The translations under genes and the position numbers were made by a program. The notes beneath the pieces were generated by a model. It ran no database searches. It was not told the origin of the DNA and worked only from the letters and a program-made list of their open reading frames with translations. Of a stretch of DNA of 64,000 bases, positions 13,201 through 24,144 are shown in pieces (position 1 is the first letter of the stretch; the number at the start of each line of letters is the position of its first letter). This DNA is from Megascapheus bottae (Eukaryota; Chordata; Mammalia; Rodentia; Geomyidae): NCBI GenBank assembly GCA_024803745.1, contig JANJXV010000263.1:1212501-1276500 (forward strand), written 5' to 3'.

Positions 13201-13363
13201 GGTTAGGGTAAGGGTAAGGGTTAGGGTTACGGTTAGGGTTAGGGTAAGGGTAAGGATTAGGTTTAGGGTTAGGGTTAAGGTTAAGGTTGAGTTTAGGGTT
13301 AGGGTTAGGGTAAGTGTTAGCGTTAGGGTAATGGTTAGGGTGAGGGTTAGGGTTAGGGTTAGG
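9259..13363 (+). repeat. HOR-A copy 3, truncated
   Basis: Third copy in the same register, matching unit positions 1-4,105. At 13,364 it stops matching unit position 4,106 and instead follows the sequence found at unit position 2,088. The change falls inside a stretch of about 31 bp (13,333-13,363) common to both places, which are the ends of the two copies of the unit's internal sub-repeat. The last roughly 524 bp of the unit are missing here. This looks like a homologous exchange junction. Confidence 0.9.
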
Positions 13364-14210
13364 TTTACGGTAAAGATAAGGGTTAGGGTTAGAGTTAGGG
13401 TTAAGGTTGTGGTTAGGGTTAGGGTAAGGGTTAGGATTAGGGTTAGGGTAAGTGTTAGGGTTAGGGTTATGTTTAGGTTAAGTGTTAGGATTAGAGTTAG
13501 GGGTAGGATAAGGGTTAGGGTTAGGGTTAGGATTAGGTTTAGGGTTAGGGTAGGGGTAAGGGTAAGGGTTAGGGTTAGGGTTAGGGTAAGGGTAAGTGTT
13601 AGGGTCAGAGTTAGCGTTAAGGTAAGGGTAAGGGTTGGGGTTAGGGTTAGGGTTAGGTTTAGGGTAAGGGTAGGGTTAGGGTTAGGATAAGGGTAAGGTT
13701 TAGGGTTAGGGTTAGGGCTAGGCTTAGGGTTAGGGTTAGGGTAAGAGTAAGGGTTAGGGTTAAGGTTAGGGTTAAGTTTAGGTTTAGGGTTAGGGTAAGG
13801 GAAAGTGTTAGGTTTAGGGTTAGGGTTAGGGTTAGGATAAGGTTAAGGGTTAGCGTTATGGTTAGGGTTAGGCTTAGGGGTTATGGTTAGTGTTAGGGTT
13901 AGGGTTAGGGTAAGGGTAAGGGTTAGGTTTAGGGTTAGGGTTACCTTTAGGATTAGGGTTAGTGTTAGGGTTAGGGTAAGGATAAGGTTTAGGGTTAAGG
14001 TTAGGGTTAGGTTTAGGGTTAGGGTTAGGGTTAAGGTTAGGGTTAGGGTGAGGGTAATGTAAGCGTTAGTGTTATATTTAGGGTTAGGGTTAGGATTATG
14101 GTTAGGTTTAGGGTAAGGATAAGGGTTAGGGTTAGGGTTAGGTTTAGGGTTGGGGTTAAGTCTAGGGTTAGGGTTAGGGTAAGGGTTAGGGTTAGGGTTA
14201 GGGTTAGGGT
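13364..14210 (+). repeat. Diverged copy of HOR-A positions ~2,088-2,985
   Basis: Colinear with the middle of HOR-A: TTTACGGTAAAGATAAGGG at 13,363, the GGGTCAGAG site near 13,602, and GGTTGGGGTTAAGTCTAGGG near 14,145 appear in the same order. Unlike the tandem copies it carries many substitutions and indels, including about 12 bp extra near 13,470-13,500 and a loss of about 60 bp near 14,125. Similarity fades near 14,210. It is an older relative of HOR-A, joined to the third copy by homology. Confidence 0.75.
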
Positions 14211-14393
14211 TAGGCTAAGGTTAAGGTTTAGGGTTAGGGTTAGGGTTAGGGTTAGGATTAGGGTTAGGGTAAGGTTAAGGGTAAGGTTACGGTTAGGCTT
14301 AGGTTTAGGGTTAGGGTTAGGGTAAAGTAAGGGTTAGAGTTAGGATTAGGGTTAGGGTTAGGGTAAAGGTTAGGTTTAGGGTTAGGGTTAGGT

Positions 14394-14426
<33 letters not shown>

Positions 14427-17400
14427 CGGTTAGGGTTAGGTTTAGGGTTGGGGTTAAGGTTAGGGTAAGGTTAAGGGTTAGGGTGTGGGTTAGGATTAGT
14501 TTTAGCGTTAGGGTAAGGGTAAGGGTTAGGGTTAGGGTTAGGGTTAAGGTAAGGGTAAGGGTTAGGGTTAGCATTAGGGTTAGGGTAAGGGTTAGGATTA
14601 GGTTTAGGTTAAGTGTAATATTTAGGGTTAGGGTTAGGGTTAGGGTAGGGTAAGGGTTAGGGTTAGGGTTAGGGTTAAGGTTAGGTTTAGTGTTAGGGTA
14701 AGGGTAAGGGTAAGGTTTAGGGTGAGGGTTAGGGTAAGGGTGAGGGTTAGCGTTAGGGTTAGGGCAGGGTTTAGGGTAAGGGTAAGTGATAGGGTTAGGG
14801 TTAGGGTTAGGGTTAGGATAAGGGTAAGGGTTACTGTTAGGTTTAGGTTTAGGCTTAGGGGTTAGGGTTAGGGTTAGGTTTATGGTAGGATGAGGGTTAG
14901 TGTTAGGGTTACAGTAAGGGTTAGTGTTAGTTTTAGGGTTAGGATTAGGGTAAGGGTAAGGGTTAGGGTTAGGGTAAGAGTAAGGTTTACTCTCAGGATT
15001 AGGGTTAGGGTTAGGTTAAGGGTTAGGGTTAGGGTTAGGGTAAGGGTTAGGGTTAGTGTTAGGGTTAGGGTAAGGGTAAGGGTTAATGTTAGGGTTAGGG
15101 TTAGGGGTAGGTTTACGGTAAGGATAAGGGTTAGGTTAGGGTTAGGGTTTAGGTTGAGGTTAGGGTTAGATTAAGGGTTAGGATTAGGGTTAGGGTAAGT
15201 GTTAGGGTTAGGGTTATGGTTAGGTTAAGTGTTAGGATTAGAGTTAGGGGTAGGATAAGGTTTAGGATTAGGTTTAGGGTTAGGGTAAGGGTAAGGGTAA
15301 GGATTAGGGTTAGGGTTTGGGTAAGGGTAAGTGTTAGGGTTAGCGTTAGGATTAATGTTAGGTTTAGGGTTAGGGTAATGGTAAGGGTTAGGGTTAGGGT
15401 TAGCGTTAGGCTTAGGGGTTACAGTTAGGCTTAGGGTTAGGGTTAGGGTTAGAGTAAGGGTAAGGGTTAGTTTTAGGGTTAGGTTTAGGGTAGGGTTAGG
15501 GTAAGGATAAGTGTTATGGTTAGAGTTAGGGTTACGGTTAGGGTTAGGGTTAGGGTAAGGATATGTGTTAGGGTTATGGTTAGGGTTAGGGTTAGCGTTA
15601 GGGTAAGGGTAAGTGTTCGAGTTAGAGTTAGGGTTAAGGTAAGGGTAAGGGTTAGGGTTAGGGTTAGTGTTAGATTTAGGTTAAGGGTAGGGTGAGGGTT
15701 AGGGTAAGTGTAAGTTTTAGGGTTACGGTTATGGTTAGGCTTAGTGTTAGGGTTAGGGTAAGAGTAAGGGTTAGGGTTAAGGTTAGGGTTAAGGTTAGGT
15801 TTAGGGTTAGGGTAAGGGTAAGTGTTAGGTTTAGGGTTAGGTTTAGGGTTAGGATAAGGGTAAGGGTTAGGGTTAGGGTTAGGGTAAGTGTTAGGTTTAG
15901 GGTTAGGGTTAGGTTTAGGCTTAGGGGTTACGGTTAGTGTTAGGGTTAGGGTTAGGGTAAGGGTAAGGGTTAGGTTTAGGTTTAGGGTTACCTTTAGGGT
16001 TAGTGTTAGTGTTAGGGTTAGGGTAAGGATAAGGGTTAGGGTTAAGGTTAGGGTTAGGTTTAGGGTTAGGGTTAGGGTTAAGGTTAGGGTTACGGTGAGG
16101 GTAAAGGTAAGGATTACGGTTAGATTTAGGGTTAGCGTTAGGATTAGGGTTAGGGTAAGGTTAAGGGTAAGGTTAGGGTTAGGGTTAGGTTTAGGGTTAG
16201 GGTTATGGTAAGGGTAAGGGTTTGGGTTATGGTTAGGGTTAGGTTTAGGGTTGGGGTTAAGGTTAGGGTAAGGGTAAGAGTTAGGGTGAGGGTTAGGGTT
16301 AGTTTTAGCGTTATGGTAATGGTAAGGGTAAGGGTTAGGTTTAGGGTTAGGGTTAAGGTAAGGGTAAGGGTAAGGTTTAGGATAAGGGTTAGGGTTAGGT
16401 TTAGGGTAAGGGTAATGTTTAGGGTTAGGGTTAGGGTTAGGGTTAGGGTAGGGTAAGGGTTAGGGTTAGGGTTAGGGTTAAGCTTAGGTTTAGTGTTAGG
16501 GTAAGGGTAAGGGTAAGGTTTAGGGTGAGGGTTAGGGTAAGGGTTAGGGTTAGTGTGAGGGTTAGGGTAAGGGTAAGAATTAGGGTTAGGGTAAGGGTAA
16601 GGGTTAGGGTTAGGGTTAGGGTTAGGTTTACGGTAAGGATTAGGGTTAGGGTTATGGTTAGGATAAGAGTTTGTGTTAGGGTTAGGGTTAGGGTTAGGGT
16701 AAGGGTAAGGGTTAGGGTTAGGGTGAGGATTAGAGTTAGGGTTAGGGTTACTGTTAGGGTTAGGGTTAGGGTTAGGGTAAGGATATATGTTAGGGTTAGG
16801 TTTAGGGTTAGGATAAGGGTTAGGGTTAGGGTTAGGGTTAAGTTTGAGTTTAGGGTTAGAGTAAGGGTTAGGATTAGGGTTAGGGTAAGTGTTAGGTTTA
16901 GGGTTATGGTTAGGATTAAAGTTAGGGGTAGGATAAGGGTTAGGGTTAGGGTTAGGATTAGCTTTAGGGTTAGGGTAGGGGTTAGGGTAAGGGTTAGGGT
17001 TAGGATTAGGGTTACAGTTAGGGTTAGGGTTACTGTTAGGGTTAGGGTAAGGGTAAGGATATGTGTTAGGGTTAGGGTTAGGGTTAGGGTTACGGTTAGC
17101 GTTAGGGTAAGTGTAAGTGTTAGGGTTAGAGTTAGCGTTCAGGTAAGGGTAAGGGTTGGTGTTAGGGTTAGGGTTAGGGTTAGGTTTAGGGTAAGGGTAG
17201 GGTGAGGGTTAGGATAAGTGTAATTTTCAGGGTTAGGGTTAGGGTTAGGCTTAGGGTTAGGGTTAGGGTAAGAGTAAGGGTTAGGGTTAAGGTTAGGGTT
17301 AAGGTTAGGTTTAGGTTTAGGGTAAGGGTAAGTGTTAGGTTAGGGTTACGGTGAGGGTAAAGGTAAGGGATAGGGTTAGATTTAGGGTTAGGGTTAGGAT

Positions 17401-18941
17401 TAGTGTTAGGGTTAGGGTTAAGGTTAGGGTTACGGTGAGGGTAAAGGTAAGGGTTAGGGTTAGATTTAGGGTTAGGGTTAGGATTAGGGATAGGGTTAGG
17501 GTAAGGATAAGGGTTAGGGGTAGGGTTACGGTTAGTTTTAGGGTTAGGGTTATGGTTAGGGTAAGGGTGAGGGTTAGGGTTACGGATAAGTTTAGGTTTA
17601 GGGTTGGGGTTAAGGTTAGGGTTAGGGTTAGGGTTAGGGTTAGTGTTAGCATTAGGGTAAGCATAAGGGTTAGGGTTAATATAAGGGTAAGGGTTAGGGA
17701 TAGGGTTAGGTTTAGGTTAAGGGTTAGGTTTAGGTTTAGGGTAAGGGTAAGGTTTAAGGTTAGGGTTAGGGTTAGGATAAGTGTAAGGGTTAGGGTTAGG
17801 GTTAGGGTTAGGTTTAGCGTAAGTGTTAGGGTTAGGGTTTGGGTTAGCATTAGAGTAAGGGTAAGTGTTAGGGTTAGGGTTAGGGTTAAGGTAAGGGTAA
17901 GGGTTAGGGTTAGGGTTAGGGTTAGGTTTAGGGTAAGGGTTAATGTTAGAGTTAGGGTTAGGGTAACGGTAAGGTTTAGGGTTAGGGTTAGGTTTAGGGT
18001 TAGGGTAAGGGAAGGGTTAGAGTTAGTTTAGGGTTGAGGTTAAGTTTAGGGTTAGGGTTAGGCTAAGGGTAAGGTTTATGTTTAGGGTTAGGGTTAGGGT
18101 TAGGGTTAGGGTTAGGCTTAGGGTTAGGGTAAGGGTAAGGTTTAGGGTTACGGTTAGCGTTAGCTTTCGGTAAGGGTAAGTGTTAGGGTTAGGGTTAGAG
18201 TTAAGGTAAGGGTAAGGGTTAGGGTTAGGGTTAGGTTTAGGGTAAGGGTTAGAGTTAGGGTTAGGGTTAGGGTAAGGGTAAGGTTTAGGGTTAGGGTTAG
18301 GGTAAGGGTAAGTGTTAGGGTTAGGGTTAGGGTTAAGGTAAGGGTAAGGGTTAGGGTTAGGGTTAGGTTTAGGGTAAGGGTTAGAGTTAGGGTTAGGGTT
18401 AGGGTAAGGGTAAGGTTTAGGGTTAGGGTTAGGGTTAGGGTTAGGGTAAGGGTAAGAGTTAGGGTAAGGGTTAGGGTTAAGGTTAAGTTTAGGTTTAGGG
18501 TTAGGCTAAGGATAAGGTTTAGGTTTAGGGTTAGGGTTAGGGTTAGGGTTAGGATAAGTGTAAGGGTTAGGGTTAGGGTTAGGATTAGGGGTTAGGATTA
18601 GTGTTACATAAGGGTAAGGGTTAGGTTTAGGGTTAGGGTTAGTGTTAATGTTAGGTTTAGGGTTGGGGTTAGGGTTAGGTTTACTGTTAGGGTTAAGGTA
18701 AGGGTAAGGTTTAGGGTTAGGGTTAGGGTTAATGCAAGGGTAAGGGTTAGGGTTAAGGTTAGGGTTAGAGTAAGGATTATGGATAGGGTTAGGGTCATGG
18801 TTAAGGTTACGGTTAGGTTTAGGTTTAGGGTTAGGCTAAGGGTAAGTGTTAGGGTTAGGTTTAAGGTTAGGTTTAGGGAAAGGGTAAGGGTAAGGGACAG
18901 GGTTAGGTTTAGGGTTAGGGTTAGGGTAAGGGTAAGGGTTA
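14211..18941 (+). repeat. HOR-A-related diverged mosaic
   Basis: Degenerate hexamers with recognisable but worn relatives of HOR-A pieces. One segment containing GGGGTAGGATAAGG, preceded by GGTTAGGGTAAGTGTTAGG, recurs near 13,440, 15,185 and 16,880, roughly every 1.7 kb. The segment near 15,910-16,030 (GGCTTAGGGGTTACGG, then TTACCTTTAGG) matches HOR-A positions ~2,586-2,700 and also ~13,870. GGTTACGGTGAGGGTAAAGG recurs at about 16,089, 17,344 and 17,428. I see no gene. Confidence 0.7.
18179..18432 (+). repeat. 132-bp tandem duplication
   Basis: The segment starting AGTGTTAGGG at 18,179 is repeated from 18,311, an offset of 132 bp or 22 hexamers. The main change is TTAGAG to TTAGGG near 18,199. 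The second copy fades at about 18,432. The offset is a multiple of six, so the hexamer phase is kept. Confidence 0.8.
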
Positions 18942-18980
18942 GGGTTAGGGTTAGGGTTAGGGTTAGTGTTAGGGTTAGGC

Positions 18981-19020
<40 letters not shown>

Positions 19021-20424
19021 GTTTAGGGTAGGGATAGGGTAAGGGTTAGGATTACGGTTAGGTTTAGGGTTTTGTTAAGGGTAAGTGTTAGGGTTACGGT
19101 TAGGGTTAGGTTTAGTGTTTTGATAAGGGTAAGGTTTAGGTTTAGGGTTAGGGTTAGCTTCGGGGTTAGGGTTAGGTTTACGGTTAGAGTTAGGCTTAGG
19201 GTTAGGGTTAGGGATAGGGTAAGCGTTAGGGATAGGGTTAGGGTTAGGGTTAAGGTTAGGGTTAGGGTTAGGGTTAGTTTTAGGGTTAGGGTTAGTGTTA
19301 GGGTTAGTGTTAGGTTTAGGGTTGGGTTTAGGGTTAGGTTTAGGCTTACTGTTAGGGTAAGGGTAAGGTTTAAGGATAGGGTAGGGTTAGTTTTAGGGTT
19401 AGGGTTAGGGTAAGGGTAAGGGTTAGGGATAGGGTTAGTGTTAGGGTTAAAGTTAGGGTTAGGGTAAGGGTAAGAGTTTAGGTTAGATTTTGGGTTTGGG
19501 TAAGGGTTAGGGTTAGGGGTAATGTTAGGGTTAGGGTTAGGGCCAGGGTTATTGTTAAGGTTAGGGTAAGGGTTAGGGTTAGGTTTAGGGTTAGGCTTAT
19601 GGTTAGGGTTAGGGTAAGGGTAAGGGTTAGGGTTAAGGTTAGGTTTAGAGTTAGGATTAGGATAGGATTAGGGTCAGGGTAAAGGTTACGGTTAGGTATA
19701 GGTTTTGGGTTATGGTAAGGGTAAGGGTAAGGGTTAGGTTTAGTGTTAGGGTTAGGTTTAGGGTTAGGGTTATGGTTATTGTTAGTGTAAGGATAAGGGT
19801 TAGGGTTAGGGTTAGGGTTAGAGTTAGGTTTAGGGTTAGGGTTAGGGTAAGGATATCTGTTAGGGTTCGGGTTAGGGTTAGGGTTAAGGTTAGGGTTAGG
19901 GATAGGGTTAGGGTAAGGATAAGGGTAAGGGTTAGGGATAGGGTGAGGTTTAGGGTTAAGGTTAGGGTTAGGGTTAGGTTTAGAGTTAGGTTTAGGGTTA
20001 GGGTTAGGCTATGGGTAAGGGTTAGGGTTAGTGTTAGTGTTAGTGTTAGGTTTAGGGTTAGGGATAGGGTTAGGGTAAGGGTTAGGGATAGGGTTAGGGT
20101 TAGGGTTAAGATTAGGGTTCGGGGTTAGGGTTAGTTTTAGTGTTAGGGATAGGGTTAGGGTTAGGGTTAAGGTTAAGGTTAGTGTTAGAGTTAGGCTTAG
20201 GGTTAGGGTTAGGGTAACGGTAAGGGTTAGGGTTAAGGTTAGGCTTACAGTTAGGATTATGGATAGGGTTAGGGTCAGGATAAAGGTTAAGGTTAGGTTT
20301 AGGTTTAGGCTTAGGGTAAGGGTAAGGTTTAGGTTTAGTGTTAGGTTTAGGTTTAGGGTTAGGGTTATGGTTATTGTTAGTGTAAGGATAAGGGTTAGGG
20401 TTAAGGTTAGGGTTAGGGTTAGGG

Positions 20425-20456
<32 letters not shown>

Positions 20457-20489
20457 AAGTGTAAGGGATAGGGTTAGGTTTAGGGTTAG
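18942..20489 (+). repeat. Orphan HOR-A fragment (unit ~4,422 through 4,629 to ~1,346)
   Basis: About 1.55 kb of HOR-A reappears 5.6 kb downstream of the broken third copy, crossing the arbitrary unit boundary. It keeps the TTTTGTTAAGGG, GCTTCGGGG, GATATCTG and TTATGGATAGGG landmarks in order. Against the tandem copies it lacks about 18 bp near 19,210 and has about 12 extra bp near 19,305, plus scattered substitutions such as TTTAG to GTTAG near 20,029. It ends abruptly at 20,490. It is much closer to HOR-A than the intervening 13.4-18.9 kb. Confidence 0.88.
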
Positions 20490-21927
20490 TGTTAGGGCAA
20501 GGGTAAATATTAGGATTAGGGTTAGGGTTAGCGTTAGGTTAGGGTGAGGGTAAGGGTTAGGGTTAGGGTTAGGGTTAGAGTAAGGGTAAAGTTTAGGATT
20601 AATGTTAGGGTTAGGGTTAGGGTTAGGTTTAGGGTAAGGGTAAGGGTTAGGGTTAGGGTTAAGTTTAGGGTTAGGGTTAGGGTTAGGCTAAGGGTTAGGG
20701 TTAGGGTAAGGGTAAGGATTAGGCTTAGGGTTAGGGTTAGGGTCAAAGTTAGGGTTCGGATTAGGGTTAGGGTTAGGGTTAGGGTTAGGTTTAGAGGTAG
20801 GGTTAGGGTTAGGGTAAGGGTAAGGTTTAGGATTCGGGTTAGGTTTAGGTTAAGGGTTAGGGTTAGGTGTTAGGGTTAGGTGTAGGGCAAGGGTTACGGT
20901 TAGGGTTAGGGTTAGGGTAAAAGTTAGTGTTAGGGTTAAGGTTAGGGTTAGGGTAAGGGTTAGGGTAATGGTTAGGGTTAGGGTTAAGTTTAGCGTTAGG
21001 TTTAGGGTTGGGTATAGTGTTACGGTTAGGGTAAGGGTTAGGGTTAGGGTTACTGTTAGGTTTAGGGTTAAGGTTAGGGTTAGGGTTAGGGTAAGGGTAA
21101 GGGTTAGGGTTAGGGTTAGGGTTAGGGTTAGGTGTTAGGGTTAGGGTTAGGGTTAGATTTAGGGTTAGGTAAGGGTACTTTTTAGGTTTAGGGTTAGGTT
21201 TGGGGTTAGGGGTAGGGTAAGAGTAAGTGTTAGGGTTAGGGTTAGGGTAAGGGTAAAGGTTAGGGTTAGGGTTAGGGATAGGTTTGGGATTAGGGTTAGG
21301 GTAAGGGTTAGGGTTTGGGTAAAGGTTAGGGTTAGGGTTAGGGTTAGGGTATGGGTAACTGTTAGAATTAGGGTTAGGGTTAGGCTTAGGATTAGTGTTA
21401 GGGTTAGGGTAAGTTTAAATGTTAGGGTTAGGTTTAGGGTTAGGTTTAATGTTAGGGTTAGGGTTAGGGTTAGTGTTAGGTTTAGTGTTAGGTTTAGGGT
21501 TAGGGTTAGGGTAACAGTAAGGGATAGGGTTAGGGTTAGGGTTAGAGTAAGGGTAAGGTTTAGGATTAATGTTAGGGTTAGGTTTAGGGTTAGGGTAAGG
21601 GTAAGGGTTAGGGTTAGGGTTAGGGTTAGGTTTAGGGTAAGGGTTAGTGTTAGGGTTAGGGTTAAGGCTAGGGTTAGTGTTAGGATTAGGGTTAGGGTTA
21701 GGGTAAGGGTAAGGGTTAAGGTTAGGGTTAGAGATAAGGTTAAGTTTAGGGTTAGGGTTAGGCTAAGGGTTAGGGTTAGGGTTAGGGTAAGGGTTAGGGT
21801 TTGGGTTAGGGTTAGAGTTAGGGTTAGGGTTAGGGTAAGGGTAAGGGTAAGGGTTAGGGTTAGGATTAGGGTAAGGGTTAGGTATAGGGGTTAGGGTTAG
21901 GTTTAGTGTAAGGGTTAGGGATAGGGG

Positions 21928-21973
<46 letters not shown>

Positions 21974-22340
21974 GGTTAGGGTAAGGGATAGGGTTAGGTT
22001 ATGGGTTAGGGCAAGGGTAAGTGTTAGGTTTAGGGTTAGGGTTAGAGTAAGGGTTAGGGTAAGGGTAAGGGTTAGCGTTAGGGTTAGGTTTAGGTTTAGG
22101 GTTGGGGTTAAGGTTAGGGTTAGTGTTAGGGTAACGGTAAGTGTTAGGGTAAGGTTTAGGGTAAGGGTAAGTGTTAGGTTTAGGGTTAGGGTTTAGATTA
22201 GGTTTAGGGTTAGGGTAAGGGTAAGGGTTAAGGTTAGGGTTAGGTTTAGGATTAGCTTTAGGGTTAGGGTGAGGGAAAGGATTAGTTTTAGTGTTAGAGT
22301 TTGGTTTAGTGTTAGGGTTAGGGTAAGGGTAAGGGTTAGG
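20490..22340 (+). repeat. Degenerate hexamer stretch, low order
   Basis: Begins at the end of the orphan HOR-A fragment with GGGCAAGGGTAAATATTAGG. The first ~340 bp match 44,755-45,260 in order (GGGCAAGGGTAAATATTAGG, AGGATTAATGTTAGG, GTCAAAGTTAGGGTTCGG). The rest, to about 22,340, is hexamers with frequent phase slips such as TAAGGGTACTTTTTAGG near 21,172. I recognise no longer-range copy and no gene. Confidence 0.7.
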
Positions 22341-22530
22341 GTTAGGGTTAGGGTTAACTTTAGGGTTAGGGTTAGGGTTAGGATTAGGGTTAGATTTAGT
22401 TTTAGGGTTAGGCTTAGGAGAAAGGTAAGGGTTAGGGTTAGGGTTAACTTTAGGGTTAGGGTTAGGGTTAGGATTAGGGTTAGATTTAGTTTTAGGGTTA
22501 GGCTTAGGAGAAAGGTAAGGGTTAGGGTTA
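22341..22530 (+). repeat. 90-bp perfect tandem duplication
   Basis: The segment 22,341-22,430 is repeated at 22,431-22,520 and the match continues about 10 bp further. Landmarks are GGTTAACTTTAGGG (22,352 and 22,442) and GGCTTAGGAGAAAGG (22,411 and 22,501). I see no mismatch. The period equals 15 hexamers. Confidence 0.93.
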
Positions 22531-22890
22531 GGGTTAGGTTTAGGGTTAGGGTTAAGGTTAGTGTTAAGGTTAGGTTTAGGGTTACGGAAAGGGTAAGGGT
22601 TGGGGTTAGGGTTAGGTAAGGTTTAGGATTAGGGTTTGGGTTAGGGTAAGGGTTAGGGTTAGCATTAAGTTTAGGGCTAGGGTTAGGGTAAGGGTAAGGG
22701 TTAGGGTTAGGGTTAGGGTAAGGGTTAGGGTTAGGGTTAGGGTTAGGTTTACTGTTAGCGTAAGGGTTACGGTTAGGGTAAGGGTTAGGGTTAGGTTTAG
22801 GATTAGGTTTAGGGTTAGGGTTAGTGTTAGGGTTAGGGTTAGGGTTAGGGATAGGATAATGGTAAGGGTTAGGGTTAGGGGTTAGGGTTA

Positions 22891-23070
22891 GGGGTAGGTT
22901 TATGGTTAGGTTAAATGTAAGGGTTAAGGTTAGGGTTAGGGTTAGGGTTAGGTTTAAGGCTAGGGTTAGGATAAGGGTTAGGGGTAGGTTTATGGTTAGG
23001 TTAAATGTAAGGGTTAAGGTTAGGGTTAGGATTAGGGTTAGGTTTAAGGCTAGGGTTAGGATAAGGGTTA
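22891..23070 (+). repeat. 90-bp tandem duplication, second site
   Basis: The segment 22,891-22,980 is repeated at 22,981-23,070, with landmarks GGGGTAGGTTTATGG, TTAAATGTAAGGG and TTTAAGGCTAGGG. One difference is visible, G at 22,941 against A at 23,031. The length is the same as the unrelated duplication 550 bp upstream. Confidence 0.93.
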
Positions 23071-24000
23071 GGGTTAGGGTTAGTGATAGGTTTAGGGTTA
23101 AGGTTAGGGTTAGGGTTAGGGTAAGGGTAAGGGTTAGGGTTAGGGTTAGGGTAAGAATTAGGGTTAGGTTTAAAGTTAGGGTAAATGTTAGGGTTATGGT
23201 TAAGGTTAGGTTTAGGGTTATGGTAAGGGTAAGGGTTAGGGTTAGGTTTCGGTTTAGATTTAGGGTTAGGGTAAGGGTTAGGATTAGGTTTAGGGTAACG
23301 CTAAGTGTTAGAGTTAGGGTTAGGGTAAGTGTTAGGGTTAGGGTTAGCGTTAGGGTAAGTTTAAGGGTTAGAATTAGGGTTAGGGTTAGGGTTAGGGGTT
23401 AGGGTTAGGGTTATGGTTATGGTAAGCGTAAGGGTAAGATTTACGGTTAAGGTTAGGATAAGGGTAAGGGTGAGGGTTAGGTTTAGGGTTAGGGTTAAGG
23501 TTAGGGTTAGTGTTAGGGTTAGGGTTAGGGTTAGGGTAAGGGTAAGGGTTAGGGTTAGGGTTAGGGTTAGGGTTAAGTTTAGGGTTAGGGTTAGGGTTAG
23601 GATAAGGGTTAGAGTTAGGTTTAGGGTAAGCGTTAGGGTTATTGTTAGGGTTAGGGTTAGGGTTAGGGTAAGGGTTAGGGTTAGGGTAAGGGTAAGGGTT
23701 AGGGTTAGGGTAAGTGTTAGGGTTAGGGTTAGGGATAGGGTTAGGTTTGGGGTGAGGGTAATGGTAAGGGTAAGGGTTAGGGTTAGTTGTTAGGGTTACG
23801 GTTAGGGTTAGGGTTAGGTTATGGGTTAGGGGTAGGGTTAGGGTAAAATTAGGGTTAGGGTTAGGTTTAGGGTCAGGGTAAGTGTTAGGTTTAGGTTTAG
23901 GGTTAGGGTAAGGGTAAGCGTTATGGTTAGGCTTAGGGTTGGGGTTATGGTTAGGGTAAGGGTAAGGGTAAGGGTTAGGGTTAGGATTAGGGTTAGCGTA
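23071..24000 (+). repeat. Paired block, left copy (mate 26,500-27,480)
   Basis: Landmarks TAGTGATAGGTTTAGGG (23,081/26,512), GGTAACGCTAAGTG (23,295/26,900), GGTAAGCGTTAGGGTTATTG (23,626/27,134) and GTAAAATTAGGG (23,843/27,297) occur in the same order in both blocks. The offset moves from about 3,431 to 3,605 and back to about 3,508, so several indels separate them, including about 174 bp near 26,720-26,880 found only in the right copy. Dispersed segmental duplication; no gene. Confidence 0.78.
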
Positions 24001-24144
24001 AGGTTAGGGTTAAGGTTAGAGTTAGGGTTAAGGTAAGGGTAAGCGTAAGGGTTAGGGTTAGGTTTAGTTTTAGAGTTAGGGTTAGGGTTAGGGTTAGGGT
24101 AAGGGTTAGGGTTAGGGTTAGGGTAAGGGTATGGGTTAGGGTTA

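Noticed and set aside
22341..22530. CRISPR-like array from regularly repeated segments
   Set aside because: There are only two adjacent copies and no unique spacers. Every segment is telomeric hexamer, and the tract is eukaryotic in type.
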